Source: Bacteriovorax sp. BAL6_X (GTDB lineage: Bacteria > Bdellovibrionota > Bacteriovoracia > Bacteriovoracales > Bacteriovoracaceae). Taken from it: a stretch of 64,000 nt of DNA. Shown piece after piece: positions 34,580-44,609 of the stretch. Below the pieces are notes generated by a model, which ran no database searches, had not been told where the DNA came from, and saw only the letters and a list, made by a program, of their open reading frames with translations. Location of the stretch: the NCBI RefSeq assembly GCF_000443995.1, contig NZ_AUMC01000006.1:186001-250000 (forward strand), written 5' to 3'. Within the stretch, counting starts at the first letter, position 1. Every line of letters starts with the position of its first letter. The position numbers and the translations under genes were made by a program.

Positions 34580-35632
34580 TTAATCTATATAGAAAAAATT
34601 TCCAAAATCATGTGCATATTTCTGAGTAATCATTCCATAACCTGGATAGCTTACTCCATCTAACTTAAATCTTTTTCCGAATCCTTTAACGCCCCAAGAG
34701 TTTTTAAAGTAATAAACACCTTTGTACTCAAACTCTTGCCACGAACCATCTTCCATCTGCATTCTTGTTTTAACGACAATATCGTCATCATAGCCAACAA
34801 GAATCATCGAATGGCCACCGCCATTGGTTCTTGAAATTCGACGATCACGAGTCCCTACTTCAGGATAACCAACAATACCAGCATACCATTTGGACTTATC
34901 TCGCTCTTGAATTTCATATGTTTCAGTTTTTTTAGAATTCCACGAACCATAGTATAACTTAGTCCCTAGAATAACTGACTTTCCATCACTTAACCATTTC
35001 TTAATTTTAGATTGGTCTTTCGACAGATAAGACTTCTTTCTTGAGTACAGATCATTCACAAGTGTATCTCGTAAATATATTGCCTCTTTTCTAATTGGAA
35101 TAAATTCAGGGTCGATTTGAGCAATATCATAATCGGCCATTTCAAATAAACGAGGATCTCTTTGACCAAGAAGGCATGACTTTAAATATTTAGGTAATGA
35201 AACTAAGTGGCCACAGGCTTGTTTGGCCATTGTAATCTCTGGATAGTCTTCATCAAGAGATGGCCATTTCTTACGAGAGTAAGGCCATGTCTTCTCGTGA
35301 ACTACTCCCCAATCAAGAATGGCACGCATATTTCTTGACGTTGTCGAGCCTTCAGTATTCTTATCCTTCATGATGAGATATTCCATCCACTGTTCTGATA
35401 AGTCGAGCTCAACAGGAAGAACTCCGTGCTTACGAATAAGTAAGTGCTCAACAATTCCAATTGCACTAAACATTGTGCATGTACCGCGAGAGCCTTGAGA
35501 TTTAACGGAAGTTTGATGACCAATTAACCCATGGATATCGCTTCGACTAGGAAGCTCTGATGCTTGGGTGTATAGCGCACCCAGTAGAATTACTAAATTC
35601 AATAAAATCGATCGTAGCTGTGTTGTGTTCAT
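34580..35632 (-). CDS. Exported papain-like (C1 family) cysteine protease
   Basis: A 350-residue protein with a signal peptide (cleavage about residue 24, TQA). SQGSRGTCTMFSAIG gives the oxyanion Gln and catalytic Cys52. GGGHSMILVGYDDD gives the His (about 274), and VYYFKNSWG gives the Asn (about 311), the complete C1A triad. No long inhibitory propeptide is seen before the catalytic domain. An exported protease suits degradation of prey protein. It is the first gene of a four-gene minus-strand set with both fumarase subunits and aacS, spaced by 10, 9 and about 30 bases. Confidence 0.9.
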   Translation of the reverse strand: MNTTQLRSILLNLVILLGALYTQASELPSRSDIHGLIGHQTSVKSQGSRGTCTMFSAIGIVEHLLIRKHGVLPVELDLSEQWMEYLIMKDKNTEGSTTSRNMRAILDWGVVHEKTWPYSRKKWPSLDEDYPEITMAKQACGHLVSLPKYLKSCLLGQRDPRLFEMADYDIAQIDPEFIPIRKEAIYLRDTLVNDLYSRKKSYLSKDQSKIKKWLSDGKSVILGTKLYYGSWNSKKTETYEIQERDKSKWYAGIVGYPEVGTRDRRISRTNGGGHSMILVGYDDDIVVKTRMQMEDGSWQEFEYKGVYYFKNSWGVKGFGKRFKLDGVSYPGYGMITQKYAHDFGNFFYID

Positions 35633-35746
35633 GCATGAAATTCTGACTCTTTAGCTCGGTTTTATCAAGATGCAATGCATTTAAAAAAGTAGTGCTGATT
35701 TGATAAAGCGATTGCCTAATCGACTCTCTAGAGGCACATTATAAGC

Positions 35747-37792
35747 ATGATTTCATTGGCAGGATTAAACGACAAACAACGCGCGGCGGCTGAGACCATC
35801 GAAGGTCCAGTACTGATTTTAGCAGGTGCTGGAAGTGGTAAAACACGTACTATCACGTACCGTATTGCGCATATGGTTGATAACCTGCATATTCCAGGTA
35901 AGCAGATCCTGGCCGTATCATTTACAAATAAGGCCGCAAAAGAAATGAAGGAAAGAGTCCACGGTCTCCTTGGGAAGAATAAATCTCGAGGAATGACATT
36001 AGCGACATTTCATTCTCTAGGTCTAAAAATTCTTAAGAAAGAAATTACTCATCTTGGTTATCATAAAAATTTCTCTATTTATGATCAAACAGATCAGATG
36101 AGTATCATTCGTGAAGGACTTAGACTTTATCACGATAATAAAGGCTCTTTTAAAAAAGAAGTTATTCAATCAAAAATTGGTAAGCTCAAAAATGAAGGGA
36201 TTACACCTGAAAATTTTGCAGACTCACCTTTCTTTGATGGTGAGGATCCATACGATCACGCAGTCAATTTTCTTTACGAGTACTATCAAGAAAAGCTTAA
36301 GTTTTATAATGCCATCGACTTTGATGATATTCTTCTACTTACTGTAAAACTATTTGATGACAATCCTGAGATCGCTCTCGAGTATTCAAATGGCTTTAAG
36401 TACATCATGGTTGATGAGTATCAGGATACAAACCCGCTTCAATTTAGACTTATTCGTCACTTAACTTGTGCACACGATAACCTATGTGTTGTTGGTGATG
36501 ATGATCAGGCCATCTATTCATTTAGAGGCGCCGATATTGCAAATATTATTGGATTTGAGAGAGATTTCTCCCGAGCAAAAATTATTAAGCTTGAGCAAAA
36601 CTATCGTTCAGTTTCTCCAATTCTAAAACTAGCTAACGCTGTTATTCAAGAAAATACAGATCGAAGAGATAAGACACTTTGGTCAGATAAACCAAGTGAT
36701 CACAAACCAATTCTTTGGGAGCTTGAAGATACTGATCATGAAGCGGAAATAATTGTTGAGGATATTATCTCTCACCAGTCAAAAGGTGGACACCTTGGTG
36801 ATATTGCAATTCTTTACCGCTCAAATACACAAGCTGCCCCAATTGAAGAACAGCTAAGACTTTCACAAGTTCCATATACAATTATTGGTGGTCAGAAATT
36901 TTACGAAAAGAAAGAAGTAAAAGATATCATGGCATACCTTTCGGTTATTAAGAACCCGGCCGATCAGATGGCGCTTCGAAGAATTCTAAATGTTCCAAAT
37001 CGCGGAATAGGGATGAAGACGCTAGAAAAATTCCTAGAAGAAAGTGAGGCCCATCAAATAGATCTCTTTAGTGCGATGAAAGGTGCTCCAGAGCTTGCAG
37101 GGCCAAGAGCTGAGAAGATATCAGCATTTGTTCAATTGATCGAAACGGCAAAAGGATATTTTGAAAGACAGCCGCTAAGTCAGGCCATTACAAGCCTTAC
37201 TGAGGATCTAAAGTATTTTGAGTATATTGATAAATGCTATGATCAAGTTAAACAGGCTTCGAGAAGAAAGGATGATATTCACTTTTTCATTGAGTCAGCG
37301 GCCCGCTTTACAGAAAATTTTAAAGAGCAAGCAACCCTTAATAAGTTCATGGAAAAGCTCATGTTACAGGACTCTCAAGATTCAAAAGATGATGAAGAGG
37401 ATGATGATGTGAGAAAGAATGAAGTGACAATGATGACACTTCATTCTTCTAAAGGCCTAGAGTTTAAGCAAGTTTATATGGTTGGTGTTGAAGAAGAAAT
37501 CCTTCCGCACAAGAGAACAATTGTTAACGGCGAAGGAGACGCAGAGGAGCGTAGACTTTGTTACGTTGGAATCACACGTGCTCAAGAAAAGTTAATTATG
37601 ACAGTTTGTAAGCAGAGAAAAATCTATGGAAATATGCTAACACGTCACCACTCTCGATTTCTTTGTACGGACAAAGCTAAGAGCTTCTTTGTCAAACAAG
37701 ATCGCCAGAACTTTGGTCACCTTGAGTCACAAGAAGAAGTGGACGCCTATAAGAAAGACTTCTTTTCAGGCCTTATGAATCTTCTAGATTAA
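35747..37792 (+). CDS. UvrD/Rep-type superfamily 1 DNA helicase
   Basis: A 681-residue 3'-5' SF1A helicase, near the size of E. coli Rep (673). It has the Q-motif LNDKQRAAAE, Walker A GAGSGKT (27-33), Walker B VDEYQDTNPLQ (about 222-232), QAIYSFRGAD, LEQNYRS, and the late motifs TLHSSKGLEFKQVYMVGVEE and EERRLCYVGITRA. It acts in replication-fork restart or repair; Rep, PcrA and UvrD cannot be separated reliably by eye. It is transcribed alone and its last 20 bases overlap the convergent small lipoprotein gene. Confidence 0.92.
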   Translation: MISLAGLNDKQRAAAETIEGPVLILAGAGSGKTRTITYRIAHMVDNLHIPGKQILAVSFTNKAAKEMKERVHGLLGKNKSRGMTLATFHSLGLKILKKEITHLGYHKNFSIYDQTDQMSIIREGLRLYHDNKGSFKKEVIQSKIGKLKNEGITPENFADSPFFDGEDPYDHAVNFLYEYYQEKLKFYNAIDFDDILLLTVKLFDDNPEIALEYSNGFKYIMVDEYQDTNPLQFRLIRHLTCAHDNLCVVGDDDQAIYSFRGADIANIIGFERDFSRAKIIKLEQNYRSVSPILKLANAVIQENTDRRDKTLWSDKPSDHKPILWELEDTDHEAEIIVEDIISHQSKGGHLGDIAILYRSNTQAAPIEEQLRLSQVPYTIIGGQKFYEKKEVKDIMAYLSVIKNPADQMALRRILNVPNRGIGMKTLEKFLEESEAHQIDLFSAMKGAPELAGPRAEKISAFVQLIETAKGYFERQPLSQAITSLTEDLKYFEYIDKCYDQVKQASRRKDDIHFFIESAARFTENFKEQATLNKFMEKLMLQDSQDSKDDEEDDDVRKNEVTMMTLHSSKGLEFKQVYMVGVEEEILPHKRTIVNGEGDAEERRLCYVGITRAQEKLIMTVCKQRKIYGNMLTRHHSRFLCTDKAKSFFVKQDRQNFGHLESQEEVDAYKKDFFSGLMNLLD

Positions 37793-38111
37793 AATCAATG
37801 ATAACAGTATTTGAAGAATAACCAGGAATAAGGCTAATTAATGCCTCGAAGAATCCCTGTTTAATTGTGACTCGCATTTTACTAACCATGCGACAGTCAT
37901 AACTTCTTTGCTTAAAGATATCGCGAATTCTTCTTTCTTCAATTCCAAAACCAGAAATATTTTTTGAAACTTGATATTGAAGTTTCTCTTCGGAATTGCC
38001 CCATACTCCACTTCTTGAACCGCAGAATTGGCTATTGAGCTTTACTCCACTTGAAGCACAAGATGCAACCAACAGTAGTAAAGGAAGAAAGATAAATCTA
38101 GTAAACTTCAT
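37773..38111 (-). CDS. Small lipoprotein, unknown
   Basis: A 112-residue lipoprotein: MKFTRFIFLPLLLLVASCASS (lipobox VASC, Cys18). The ORF is open from 38126, but ATG 38111 gives the proper signal. The mature part has two further cysteines (QFCGSRSG, YDCRMV) and a final beta-rich stretch (VTIKQGFFEALISLIPGYSS) that resembles Bor-like small lipoproteins in shape only. Its start overlaps the preceding lipoprotein gene by 14 bases. It is the last gene of the liu operon strand run and overlaps the 3' end of the helicase gene. Confidence 0.72.
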   Translation of the reverse strand: MKFTRFIFLPLLLLVASCASSGVKLNSQFCGSRSGVWGNSEEKLQYQVSKNISGFGIEERRIRDIFKQRSYDCRMVSKMRVTIKQGFFEALISLIPGYSSNTVIIDFNLEDS

Positions 38112-38463
38112 ACTCATTCTCTCCAATATCTGTTGCGGCCTTTACTTCAATTTGTTTTTTTGAAAAGAGTCCAAAGCTTAAAAATTTAATGAATTGATCA
38201 AGGGGTGACTCCACCTCTTGAATTTCGATACGTGAGACATACTCACTTCGACGTCGAAAGAAATCATTTCCTAATTTCACATGGTGTTGTTTTGGAAGAG
38301 TTCCATAGAACATATTTTGAACTTCATGATTAGCTTTTAGTGTAATGGCCTCTCGGTTAGCATGTTTTGAAATATGCAATATTCTCTCACCTTCTCCACT
38401 ATAGAGAGTGTTAGAGCAAGACGAGAGAACTATAACCATGAAGGCCAAAACGATAAGCTTAAT
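38098..38463 (-). CDS. Small lipoprotein, apparently starting at AUU
   Basis: The conventional start (TTG 38448) would leave a truncated signal and has no SD. Reading two bases past the upstream stop, AUU at 38463 gives (M)KLIVLAFMVIVLSSCS, a textbook lipoprotein signal with Cys16, and AAAGGAAA lies 8 bases upstream. The mature part has about 105 residues, beta-rich, with FFRRRSEYVSRIEIQEV and a conserved-looking LIKFLSFGLFSKK segment. The family is unknown. The gene follows the enoyl-CoA hydratase stop at once and overlaps the next lipoprotein, so it is in the liu transcript. Confidence 0.6.
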   Translation of the reverse strand: MKLIVLAFMVIVLSSCSNTLYSGEGERILHISKHANREAITLKANHEVQNMFYGTLPKQHHVKLGNDFFRRRSEYVSRIEIQEVESPLDQFIKFLSFGLFSKKQIEVKAATDIGENEYEVY

Positions 38464-38464
38464 A

Positions 38465-39280
38465 CTAATTTCCTTTGAAGTCTGGATTTCTCTTTTCTTT
38501 TAGAGCAGATAATCCTTCAAAATGATCATTTGTTCGTTGAGCAATCCCTTGATAAGCACTCATAAGGTTTAAGTGCGATTCTAAATCGTCATGTGCAGCA
38601 CGTTTCATCGCAGTTTTTGTTAATTGAACCGCAACAGGAGCATTAGCAGAGATTTCATTTGCAAATGCACTTACCGCTAGTTCAAGATCTTCACCTGTTA
38701 CAATATTATTAACGAGTCCCATTTGCATAGCCTCTTTAGCTGTATAGATACGGCCAGTTAAGTACATCTCCATTGCTTTAGTGTAGCCAACTTTTCTCGT
38801 AAGAAAATATGGGCCACCATCACCTGGAACAAGTGAAAGCTTACAGAAAGTCTCACCAAATTTAGCATCATCACTTGCCACTGCAAGGTCACACATTGCC
38901 ACAAGATCACAACCGGCCCCTATTGCACCACCGTGAACCATAGCTATTATTGGTTTTTGAAGTCTTTCAATGACTCTTGGAATATTTTGAATTCCTTTTG
39001 AGTAACGATTTCTTAACTCAAATGATTCTCCAGCAAACATACCCTTGCGAGCAATCATTGCCTTGATATCGCCACCAGCACAAAAGTTCTCCCCTTCGCC
39101 TCTTAGAACAATTACACGAATATCAGGATCGCCATCAGCAAATGTCAGAACTTCAGTAAGAGAAGCAATCATTTTATTTGTGATAGCGTTTGCCATCTTT
39201 GTATTATCAAGACTTACCCAAAGGGCTGCATCTTTCTTTTCAATTTTTAAATGTTCAAATTCGTAGCCGTAAATAGACAT
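38465..39280 (-). CDS. Enoyl-CoA hydratase/isomerase family protein
   Basis: A 271-residue crotonase. The oxyanion-hole segments are visible as ENFCAGGDIKAMIAR (about 63-77) and HGGAIGAGCDLVAMCD (about 115-130). The usual acid residue regions are KFGETFCKLSLVPGDGG. The C-terminal ends RTNDHFEGLSALKEKRNPDF, as in EchA8-like hydratases. Its start shares one base with the liuE stop (39280), so it is the fifth gene of the liu operon. A second crotonase besides LiuC suggests a role in a related branched-chain or short-chain acyl-CoA step. Confidence 0.88.
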   Translation of the reverse strand: MSIYGYEFEHLKIEKKDAALWVSLDNTKMANAITNKMIASLTEVLTFADGDPDIRVIVLRGEGENFCAGGDIKAMIARKGMFAGESFELRNRYSKGIQNIPRVIERLQKPIIAMVHGGAIGAGCDLVAMCDLAVASDDAKFGETFCKLSLVPGDGGPYFLTRKVGYTKAMEMYLTGRIYTAKEAMQMGLVNNIVTGEDLELAVSAFANEISANAPVAVQLTKTAMKRAAHDDLESHLNLMSAYQGIAQRTNDHFEGLSALKEKRNPDFKGN

Positions 39281-40185
39281 TACTTTCTTCCTTTATAAGC
39301 TTGAAAAAACTTAGACGGTGCTGTGTGACCGATTTTAGAAATGATAAATGAACTAGCGTCGTGAAGCTTATCCATATCCACACCAGTTTCATAACCTAGT
39401 TTATGTAAGAGATTAACAACATCATCAGTTGCAACGTTACCACTTGCCCCTTTAGCATATGGACAACCACCAAGACCTGCCGCAGATGAATCAAAAACTT
39501 CGATCCCCTCTTCAAGAGAAGCATAGATATTTGCCAATGCCATCCCTTCTGTATCGTGAAAATGCATGGCCATTTGCTTTAAGTCAAAATTTTTGGCGAT
39601 GAGTTTTGTTATTCGTTTTACCTGGTCCGGATTAGCAACACCAATTGTATCACCTAAAGAAATCTCATAACATCCAAGATCCAATAATCTTTGAATTCCA
39701 TCGAGAATGTCTTTATCCTCGATATCTTTTTCATACGGGCAACCAAATACTGTCGAGAGATACCCTCTAACCTTCATACCTTCATTGAGAGCGGCCTTTG
39801 CTACTTCAATTTGTCTTGCATGGGCCTCTTCGATTGTTGCATTGATATTCTTCTGGTTAAAAGTACTAGATGTTGCCGTGAACATACTAATTTCTGTTAC
39901 CCCAAGCTCTTTTGCAACTTCAAGACCTTTTAGATTTGGAACTAAGCAAGGGGTTGCAATTCCTTTTTCCTGCGTAAACTTTAACACCTGTGGATAAAGA
40001 TTCGCAGCATCCTTCATTTGAGGAATTTTATCTGGACGAACAAAGCTTGTTACTTCAATCGTTGATAAACCTGTTTCACTAAGAAGCCTGATAAACTCAA
40101 GCTTATCTTCTGTGGCCACAAAACTCTTTTCATTTTGCAATCCATCACGAGGTCCTACTTCAACAATCTTAATTTTCTTAGTCAT
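39280..40185 (-). CDS. liuE: Hydroxymethylglutaryl-CoA lyase
   Basis: It splits HMG-CoA into acetoacetate and acetyl-CoA, the last step of leucine breakdown. The 301-residue DRE-TIM metallolyase has EVGPRDGLQNEK (9-20), EVTSFVRPDKIPQM, the metal ligands in MHFHDTEGMALANI, and the signature GLGGCPYAKGASGNVATDDVV, which holds the active-site cysteine. No mitochondrial-type targeting is present, so it is cytoplasmic. It sits 12 bases after liuD and overlaps the next crotonase by one base. Confidence 0.94.
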   Translation of the reverse strand: MTKKIKIVEVGPRDGLQNEKSFVATEDKLEFIRLLSETGLSTIEVTSFVRPDKIPQMKDAANLYPQVLKFTQEKGIATPCLVPNLKGLEVAKELGVTEISMFTATSSTFNQKNINATIEEAHARQIEVAKAALNEGMKVRGYLSTVFGCPYEKDIEDKDILDGIQRLLDLGCYEISLGDTIGVANPDQVKRITKLIAKNFDLKQMAMHFHDTEGMALANIYASLEEGIEVFDSSAAGLGGCPYAKGASGNVATDDVVNLLHKLGYETGVDMDKLHDASSFIISKIGHTAPSKFFQAYKGRK

Positions 40186-40197
40186 AGTTAATCCGAG

Positions 40198-42102
40198 TTA
40201 GTTTAATTCTACGAGGTCAACTCCACCATCAATTGTTTGGCCTTCTTGAACAAGTATAGCATCAATCTTTCCATCACGAGACGCCTTTACTGTGTGCTCC
40301 ATTTTCATGGCCTCCATCACAACAAGAGCATCACCAATCTTTACTTCTTGACCTGCCTCAACAAGAACCTTAAGGATCTTTCCAGGCATCGGAGAGCTCA
40401 TTTCGTGGGCCTCACCAGTTGCGGCACCAGAACGTTTTGCAACACTTCTTTTAATTTCAACACGCTTACTATTTACAATATAAGCGTCTTTTTGAGTTAA
40501 AATATGAAATGGCACTTCATTAATCCAAAGTGCATCCTCTTCTATATCAACAGCACATGTAAAGCCTTCAAAACGAACAACTAAAGTACTTACTCCGGAG
40601 AATTTGAAGAATGCCTCAAAAGTGTTTTCACCAAATTCGTAGACTCTCTTTTCCCCAGTATCTCCACTCATTCTAAAAGAATCAAAAAGAATATCATCCT
40701 TTAAAAAGTCATGAGCAAGTGCAGCTGCAATTTCTTCTGCATAGACTTCAGCAGGAGCAAGGTCTGCTTCATATGTTTTTACAAAGTGAGTATATGTATT
40801 CCCTGCTAAGAATGCCTCATGTTTTAGGATTCTTACAAGGTAATCATTATTTGTCGTTAGACCTTCAAATGGAAGGTGGTTAAGACCTGCAATCATAGTC
40901 CCAATAGCTTCGTTTCTTTCAGCTCCCCAAGTGATCACTTTTGCAATCATAGGATCAAAATTAACTGTGATTGAGTTTCCATTCTTATACCCCGTATCAA
41001 GACGTACACCATCGATAGCGTCACCGATATATTCAAGACGGCCAATTGCTGGCATAAAGTCATTATCAGGGTCTTCAGCATAGATACGACATTCAATAGC
41101 ATGTCCTACTTGCTTAATATCGTCTTGAGTAAAGTCAAATTTTTCACCACTAGCGGCCATCAGCTGTAGCTCAACAAGATCATAACCTGTAACCATCTCT
41201 GTTACAGGGTGTTCAACTTGTAGCCTAGTATTCATCTCTAGGAAGTAAAATTCTTCACCATCAAGAATTAGCTCAACAGTACCGGCACCGTGATAATCAA
41301 TTGCAGTAGTGATTTTCACAGCAGAGTCCGTCATACGTTTTCTTAATTCATCACTAAGTGCCATTGAAGGAGTTTCTTCAATAATTTTCTGGTGACGTCT
41401 TTGGATTGAACACTCTCTTTCAAAGAAGTGGAAGTGGTTTCCATGAGTATCACTCATCACCTGAATTTCGATGTGACGAGGACTTGTAATAAATTTCTCA
41501 ATAAGAACAATATCGGACCCGAAAGAGCTTAAGGCTTCACGCTTACAACTTTCAAGCTCAGCGAGAAATTCTTTTGAGTCATTTACAACTCTCATTCCTT
41601 TACCACCACCACCGGCAGATGCTTTAATCAGAACAGGGTACCCCATCTTATCAGCTTCAGCTTTAAGAAACTCTGGTTCTTGATTTTCACCATTATATCC
41701 AGGAATTACAGGGACACCGATTTCGATCATCTTATCTTTTGATCCCTTTTTATCACCCATTAAAACAATATGCTCAGGAGTAGGGCCAATAAAGATAAGA
41801 CCTGCATCTGTTACTTTTTGAGAAAAAGTAGCATTTTCCGATAGGAATCCATAACCAGGGTGAATGGCATCACAACCACTATCTTTAGCTATCTGAATAA
41901 TCTTATCCATATTTAGATAAGTTTCACTAAGAAGCTTCCCTTCTAGGTAATAAGACTCATCAGCAAACTCTCTTTGAGGAAGATTTCTTTCTTCAAAAGT
42001 GTAAAGAGTTACAGTTTTCATACCAAGGTTGCGACAAGTTTTAATAACTCTTAGTGCAATCTCAGCGCGGTTGGCGATTAATACTTTTTCAATCTTCTTC
42101 AT
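40198..42102 (-). CDS. liuD: Methylcrotonyl-CoA carboxylase, biotin-containing alpha subunit
   Basis: This 634-residue subunit carboxylates its own biotin with bicarbonate and ATP, then hands CO2 to LiuB. It has the biotin carboxylase domain (1-450) with KASAGGGGKGMRVV as the ATP-binding Gly-rich loop, ERECSIQRRHQKIIEETPS and EMNTRLQVEHPVTE. A shorter linker domain and a C-terminal biotinyl domain follow with the biotin lysine in EAMKMEH (about residue 599). Related acyl-CoA carboxylases look alike, but the operon with liuB, liuC and liuE settles the substrate. Confidence 0.93.
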   Translation of the reverse strand: MKKIEKVLIANRAEIALRVIKTCRNLGMKTVTLYTFEERNLPQREFADESYYLEGKLLSETYLNMDKIIQIAKDSGCDAIHPGYGFLSENATFSQKVTDAGLIFIGPTPEHIVLMGDKKGSKDKMIEIGVPVIPGYNGENQEPEFLKAEADKMGYPVLIKASAGGGGKGMRVVNDSKEFLAELESCKREALSSFGSDIVLIEKFITSPRHIEIQVMSDTHGNHFHFFERECSIQRRHQKIIEETPSMALSDELRKRMTDSAVKITTAIDYHGAGTVELILDGEEFYFLEMNTRLQVEHPVTEMVTGYDLVELQLMAASGEKFDFTQDDIKQVGHAIECRIYAEDPDNDFMPAIGRLEYIGDAIDGVRLDTGYKNGNSITVNFDPMIAKVITWGAERNEAIGTMIAGLNHLPFEGLTTNNDYLVRILKHEAFLAGNTYTHFVKTYEADLAPAEVYAEEIAAALAHDFLKDDILFDSFRMSGDTGEKRVYEFGENTFEAFFKFSGVSTLVVRFEGFTCAVDIEEDALWINEVPFHILTQKDAYIVNSKRVEIKRSVAKRSGAATGEAHEMSSPMPGKILKVLVEAGQEVKIGDALVVMEAMKMEHTVKASRDGKIDAILVQEGQTIDGGVDLVELN

Positions 42103-42107
42103 ACTAT

Positions 42108-42899
42108 TTATTTCCAGTTAGGTTTTCTTTTTTCAAGTAATGCAGTCATCCCTTCCTGACCTTCATCAGAAATTCTTTGCTTGGCAATTACTTCACAAGT
42201 GTAATTCATCGTCTCTTCATCATTTCCAAGACGCTCTTTCACACCAAAAATAAGTTTTTTTGCAACTCTTTGTGCATTTGGGGCAACCTTGATTAATTCT
42301 TTTGCCATACTAACGATATCCGCATCATAGTAGCGATCAAGTGATACCTTATGAATCAGGCCAATCTCTAGAGCACGTTTACCATCAAATCTTTCACCCG
42401 TTAGAAATAAGTGGCGTGCATTTGACTCTCCAATCTTGGCCATGACAAACGGAGAAATGACAGCAGGTACTAGACCAAGGTTAACTTCTGTTAATCCAAA
42501 TTTTGCACTTTCACTTGCAATAACAAAGTCACAACAAGCAACGAGTCCAACACCACCGCCAAGGGCAGCACCGTTTACTCGACCAATCACTGGCTTAGAA
42601 AGATTATTAATTGCATGGAATAATCCTGCTAACTTTTTCGAGTCAGCAATATTCTCATCCATCGAGTAATCTTTCATTTTCTTCATCCAATTAAGATCTG
42701 CTCCTGCACAGAATGATTTTCCAGCACCAGTTAGAATCACAACGCGTACGCTATCATCGTTTTCAAGTGCTAAGAATTCTTCTGTAAGAGCTGCAATCAT
42801 TTCATCATTGAACGCATTATGTACTTCAGGGCGATTAAGTGTAATAAAACAAATTCCACTTTCTTCACCTGTTCTTATCTCTTTTGTAAATCCTGTCAT
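42108..42899 (-). CDS. liuC: Methylglutaconyl-CoA hydratase
   Basis: It hydrates 3-methylglutaconyl-CoA to HMG-CoA between the carboxylase and lyase steps. The 263-residue crotonase has KSFCAGADLNWMKKM (about 65-79) and VNGAALGGGVGLVACCD (about 110-126), and NAFNDEMIAALTEEF near the N-terminus. ADLNWMK is characteristic of the LiuC/AUH subgroup. It lies between liuB (20-base gap) and liuD (5-base gap). Confidence 0.9.
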   Translation of the reverse strand: MTGFTKEIRTGEESGICFITLNRPEVHNAFNDEMIAALTEEFLALENDDSVRVVILTGAGKSFCAGADLNWMKKMKDYSMDENIADSKKLAGLFHAINNLSKPVIGRVNGAALGGGVGLVACCDFVIASESAKFGLTEVNLGLVPAVISPFVMAKIGESNARHLFLTGERFDGKRALEIGLIHKVSLDRYYDADIVSMAKELIKVAPNAQRVAKKLIFGVKERLGNDEETMNYTCEVIAKQRISDEGQEGMTALLEKRKPNWK

Positions 42900-42919
42900 A
42901 AAAAATCCTTTCTTATTAA

Positions 42920-44539
42920 TTACATTCTAAAGACACCAAACTTAGTCTCTTCAATAGGTGCTTGCTTACTTGCCTTTAGAGCTGCTCCTAAGATGTCACG
43001 AGTCTTGTGTGGCTCGATCACACCATCATCCCACAGTCTAGCTGTTGAGTAATATGCACTACCTTCATTTTCGTACTTATCTAAGATTGGTTGCTTAAAC
43101 TTCGCTTCTTCCTCTGTACTCATTGGTTTTTCACCTTTGGCCTTAAGTCCATCTTGGCGAACAGTAGCAAGAACTCCAGCAGCTTGCTCTCCACCCATTA
43201 CTGAGATACGAGCATTTGGCCACATCCATAAGAAACGTGGTGAATAAGCACGTCCACACATACCGTAGTTCCCAGCTCCAAATGATCCACCGATTACAAC
43301 AGTAAATTTAGGAACATTAACCGTTGATACGGCCGTAACCATTTTAGCACCGTGCTTTGCAATCCCTTCTGCTTCATATTTTGAACCAACCATGAAGCCT
43401 GTAATATTTTGTAGAAAAACGAGTGGAATATTTCTTTGACCACATAACTGAATAAAGTGAGAGCCTTTAATTGCAGATTCAGAAAATAGAATACCGTTGT
43501 TAGCAACAATCCCTACTCTTTCACCACAAATCTTTGCGAAACCACAAACTAGAGTTGGCCCATACTTTTCTTTAAACTCATGAAAACGTGAACCATCAAC
43601 AAGACAAGCGATGATTTCACGAATATCAAATGGCTTCTTAGTGTCACGAGGAAGGATACCGTAGATATCTTCAGCGTCATACTTAGGCATTTCAAAATTA
43701 AAATCTTCTTCATTTTGCACGAAGTTTGTATTTTCAACGATTGATCTCGTAATAGCTAGAGCATCTTCTTCATCTTCTGCAAAATGATCAGCTACACCTG
43801 ATTCACTTGTGTGAACCTTTGCCCCACCTAGAGTTTGAGCATCAACTTCTTCTCCTGTCGCCGCTTTTACTAACGGTGGCCCACCTAAGAAGATCGTTCC
43901 ATTATCTTTTACGATAATTGATTCATCTGCCATTGCAGGAACATATGCCCCACCAGCAGTACATGAACCAAGAACAACTGCAATTTGTGGAATCCCTTGA
44001 GCAGACATTTGTGCTTGATTGAAAAAGATTCTCCCAAAGTGTTCTTTATCTGGAAATACTTCATCTTGCATTGGTAGGAAAGCACCTCCAGAGTCAACAA
44101 GATAAATACAAGGTAGTCGATTTTCTCGTGCCACTTCTTGCGCTCTTAAGTGCTTCTTAACAGTCATTGGAAAATAAGTTCCACCTTTAACTGTGGCGTC
44201 ATTTGCAACAAACATACACCAGACACCGTGAACTTTACCGATACCTGTTACGATACCAGCACTTGGAATATCCATGCCGTACATACCATTAGCAGCTAAT
44301 GAAGATAATTCAATAAATGGAGATCCTGCATCGAGGATCTTATCGATACGCTCGCGTGGAAGTAGCTTTCCACGAGAATGGTGACGAGAAACAGATTTTT
44401 CCCCTCCCCCCAGATGAGCATGTTTAACTTTGTTTCTTAATTCTTCTACATTTGAAAAATGAAAATTGAAATTTTCTCTAAAGTCGTCACTAGAGCGATC
44501 AACTTTAGAAACGATAGGTAGCGTCCCTGAAATAGTCAT
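42920..44539 (-). CDS. liuB: Methylcrotonyl-CoA carboxylase, carboxyltransferase beta subunit
   Basis: A 539-residue carboxyltransferase moving CO2 from biotin to 3-methylcrotonyl-CoA. It has [43 protein letters not shown] (split over two lines of the fold), [15 protein letters not shown]-like [16 protein letters not shown], and the C-terminal half [16 protein letters not shown] and [21 protein letters not shown]. The ORF is open from 44575 (TTG), but ATG 44539 has GAGG 8 bases upstream and a usual N-terminus. It is the first gene of the operon liuB-liuC-liuD-liuE-crotonase. Isovaleryl-CoA dehydrogenase (liuA) is missing from this window. Confidence 0.93.
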   Translation of the reverse strand: MTISGTLPIVSKVDRSSDDFRENFNFHFSNVEELRNKVKHAHLGGGEKSVSRHHSRGKLLPRERIDKILDAGSPFIELSSLAANGMYGMDIPSAGIVTGIGKVHGVWCMFVANDATVKGGTYFPMTVKKHLRAQEVARENRLPCIYLVDSGGAFLPMQDEVFPDKEHFGRIFFNQAQMSAQGIPQIAVVLGSCTAGGAYVPAMADESIIVKDNGTIFLGGPPLVKAATGEEVDAQTLGGAKVHTSESGVADHFAEDEEDALAITRSIVENTNFVQNEEDFNFEMPKYDAEDIYGILPRDTKKPFDIREIIACLVDGSRFHEFKEKYGPTLVCGFAKICGERVGIVANNGILFSESAIKGSHFIQLCGQRNIPLVFLQNITGFMVGSKYEAEGIAKHGAKMVTAVSTVNVPKFTVVIGGSFGAGNYGMCGRAYSPRFLWMWPNARISVMGGEQAAGVLATVRQDGLKAKGEKPMSTEEEAKFKQPILDKYENEGSAYYSTARLWDDGVIEPHKTRDILGAALKASKQAPIEETKFGVFRM

Positions 44540-44574
44540 AGAAATTGCCTCAAACTTTTGTAATAAACTGTGCA

Positions 44575-44604
44575 ATTCTATCTATTTATAAGGGATTTTG
44601 ACAA
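44575..44604 (-). promoter_or_regulatory. Sigma-70-type promoter of the liu operon
   Basis: On the minus strand TTGTCA (44604-44599), 18 bases, then TAGAAT (44580-44575), 36 bases before liuB. A palindrome borders its upstream edge. Confidence 0.5.
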
Positions 44605-44609
44605 GGCAA

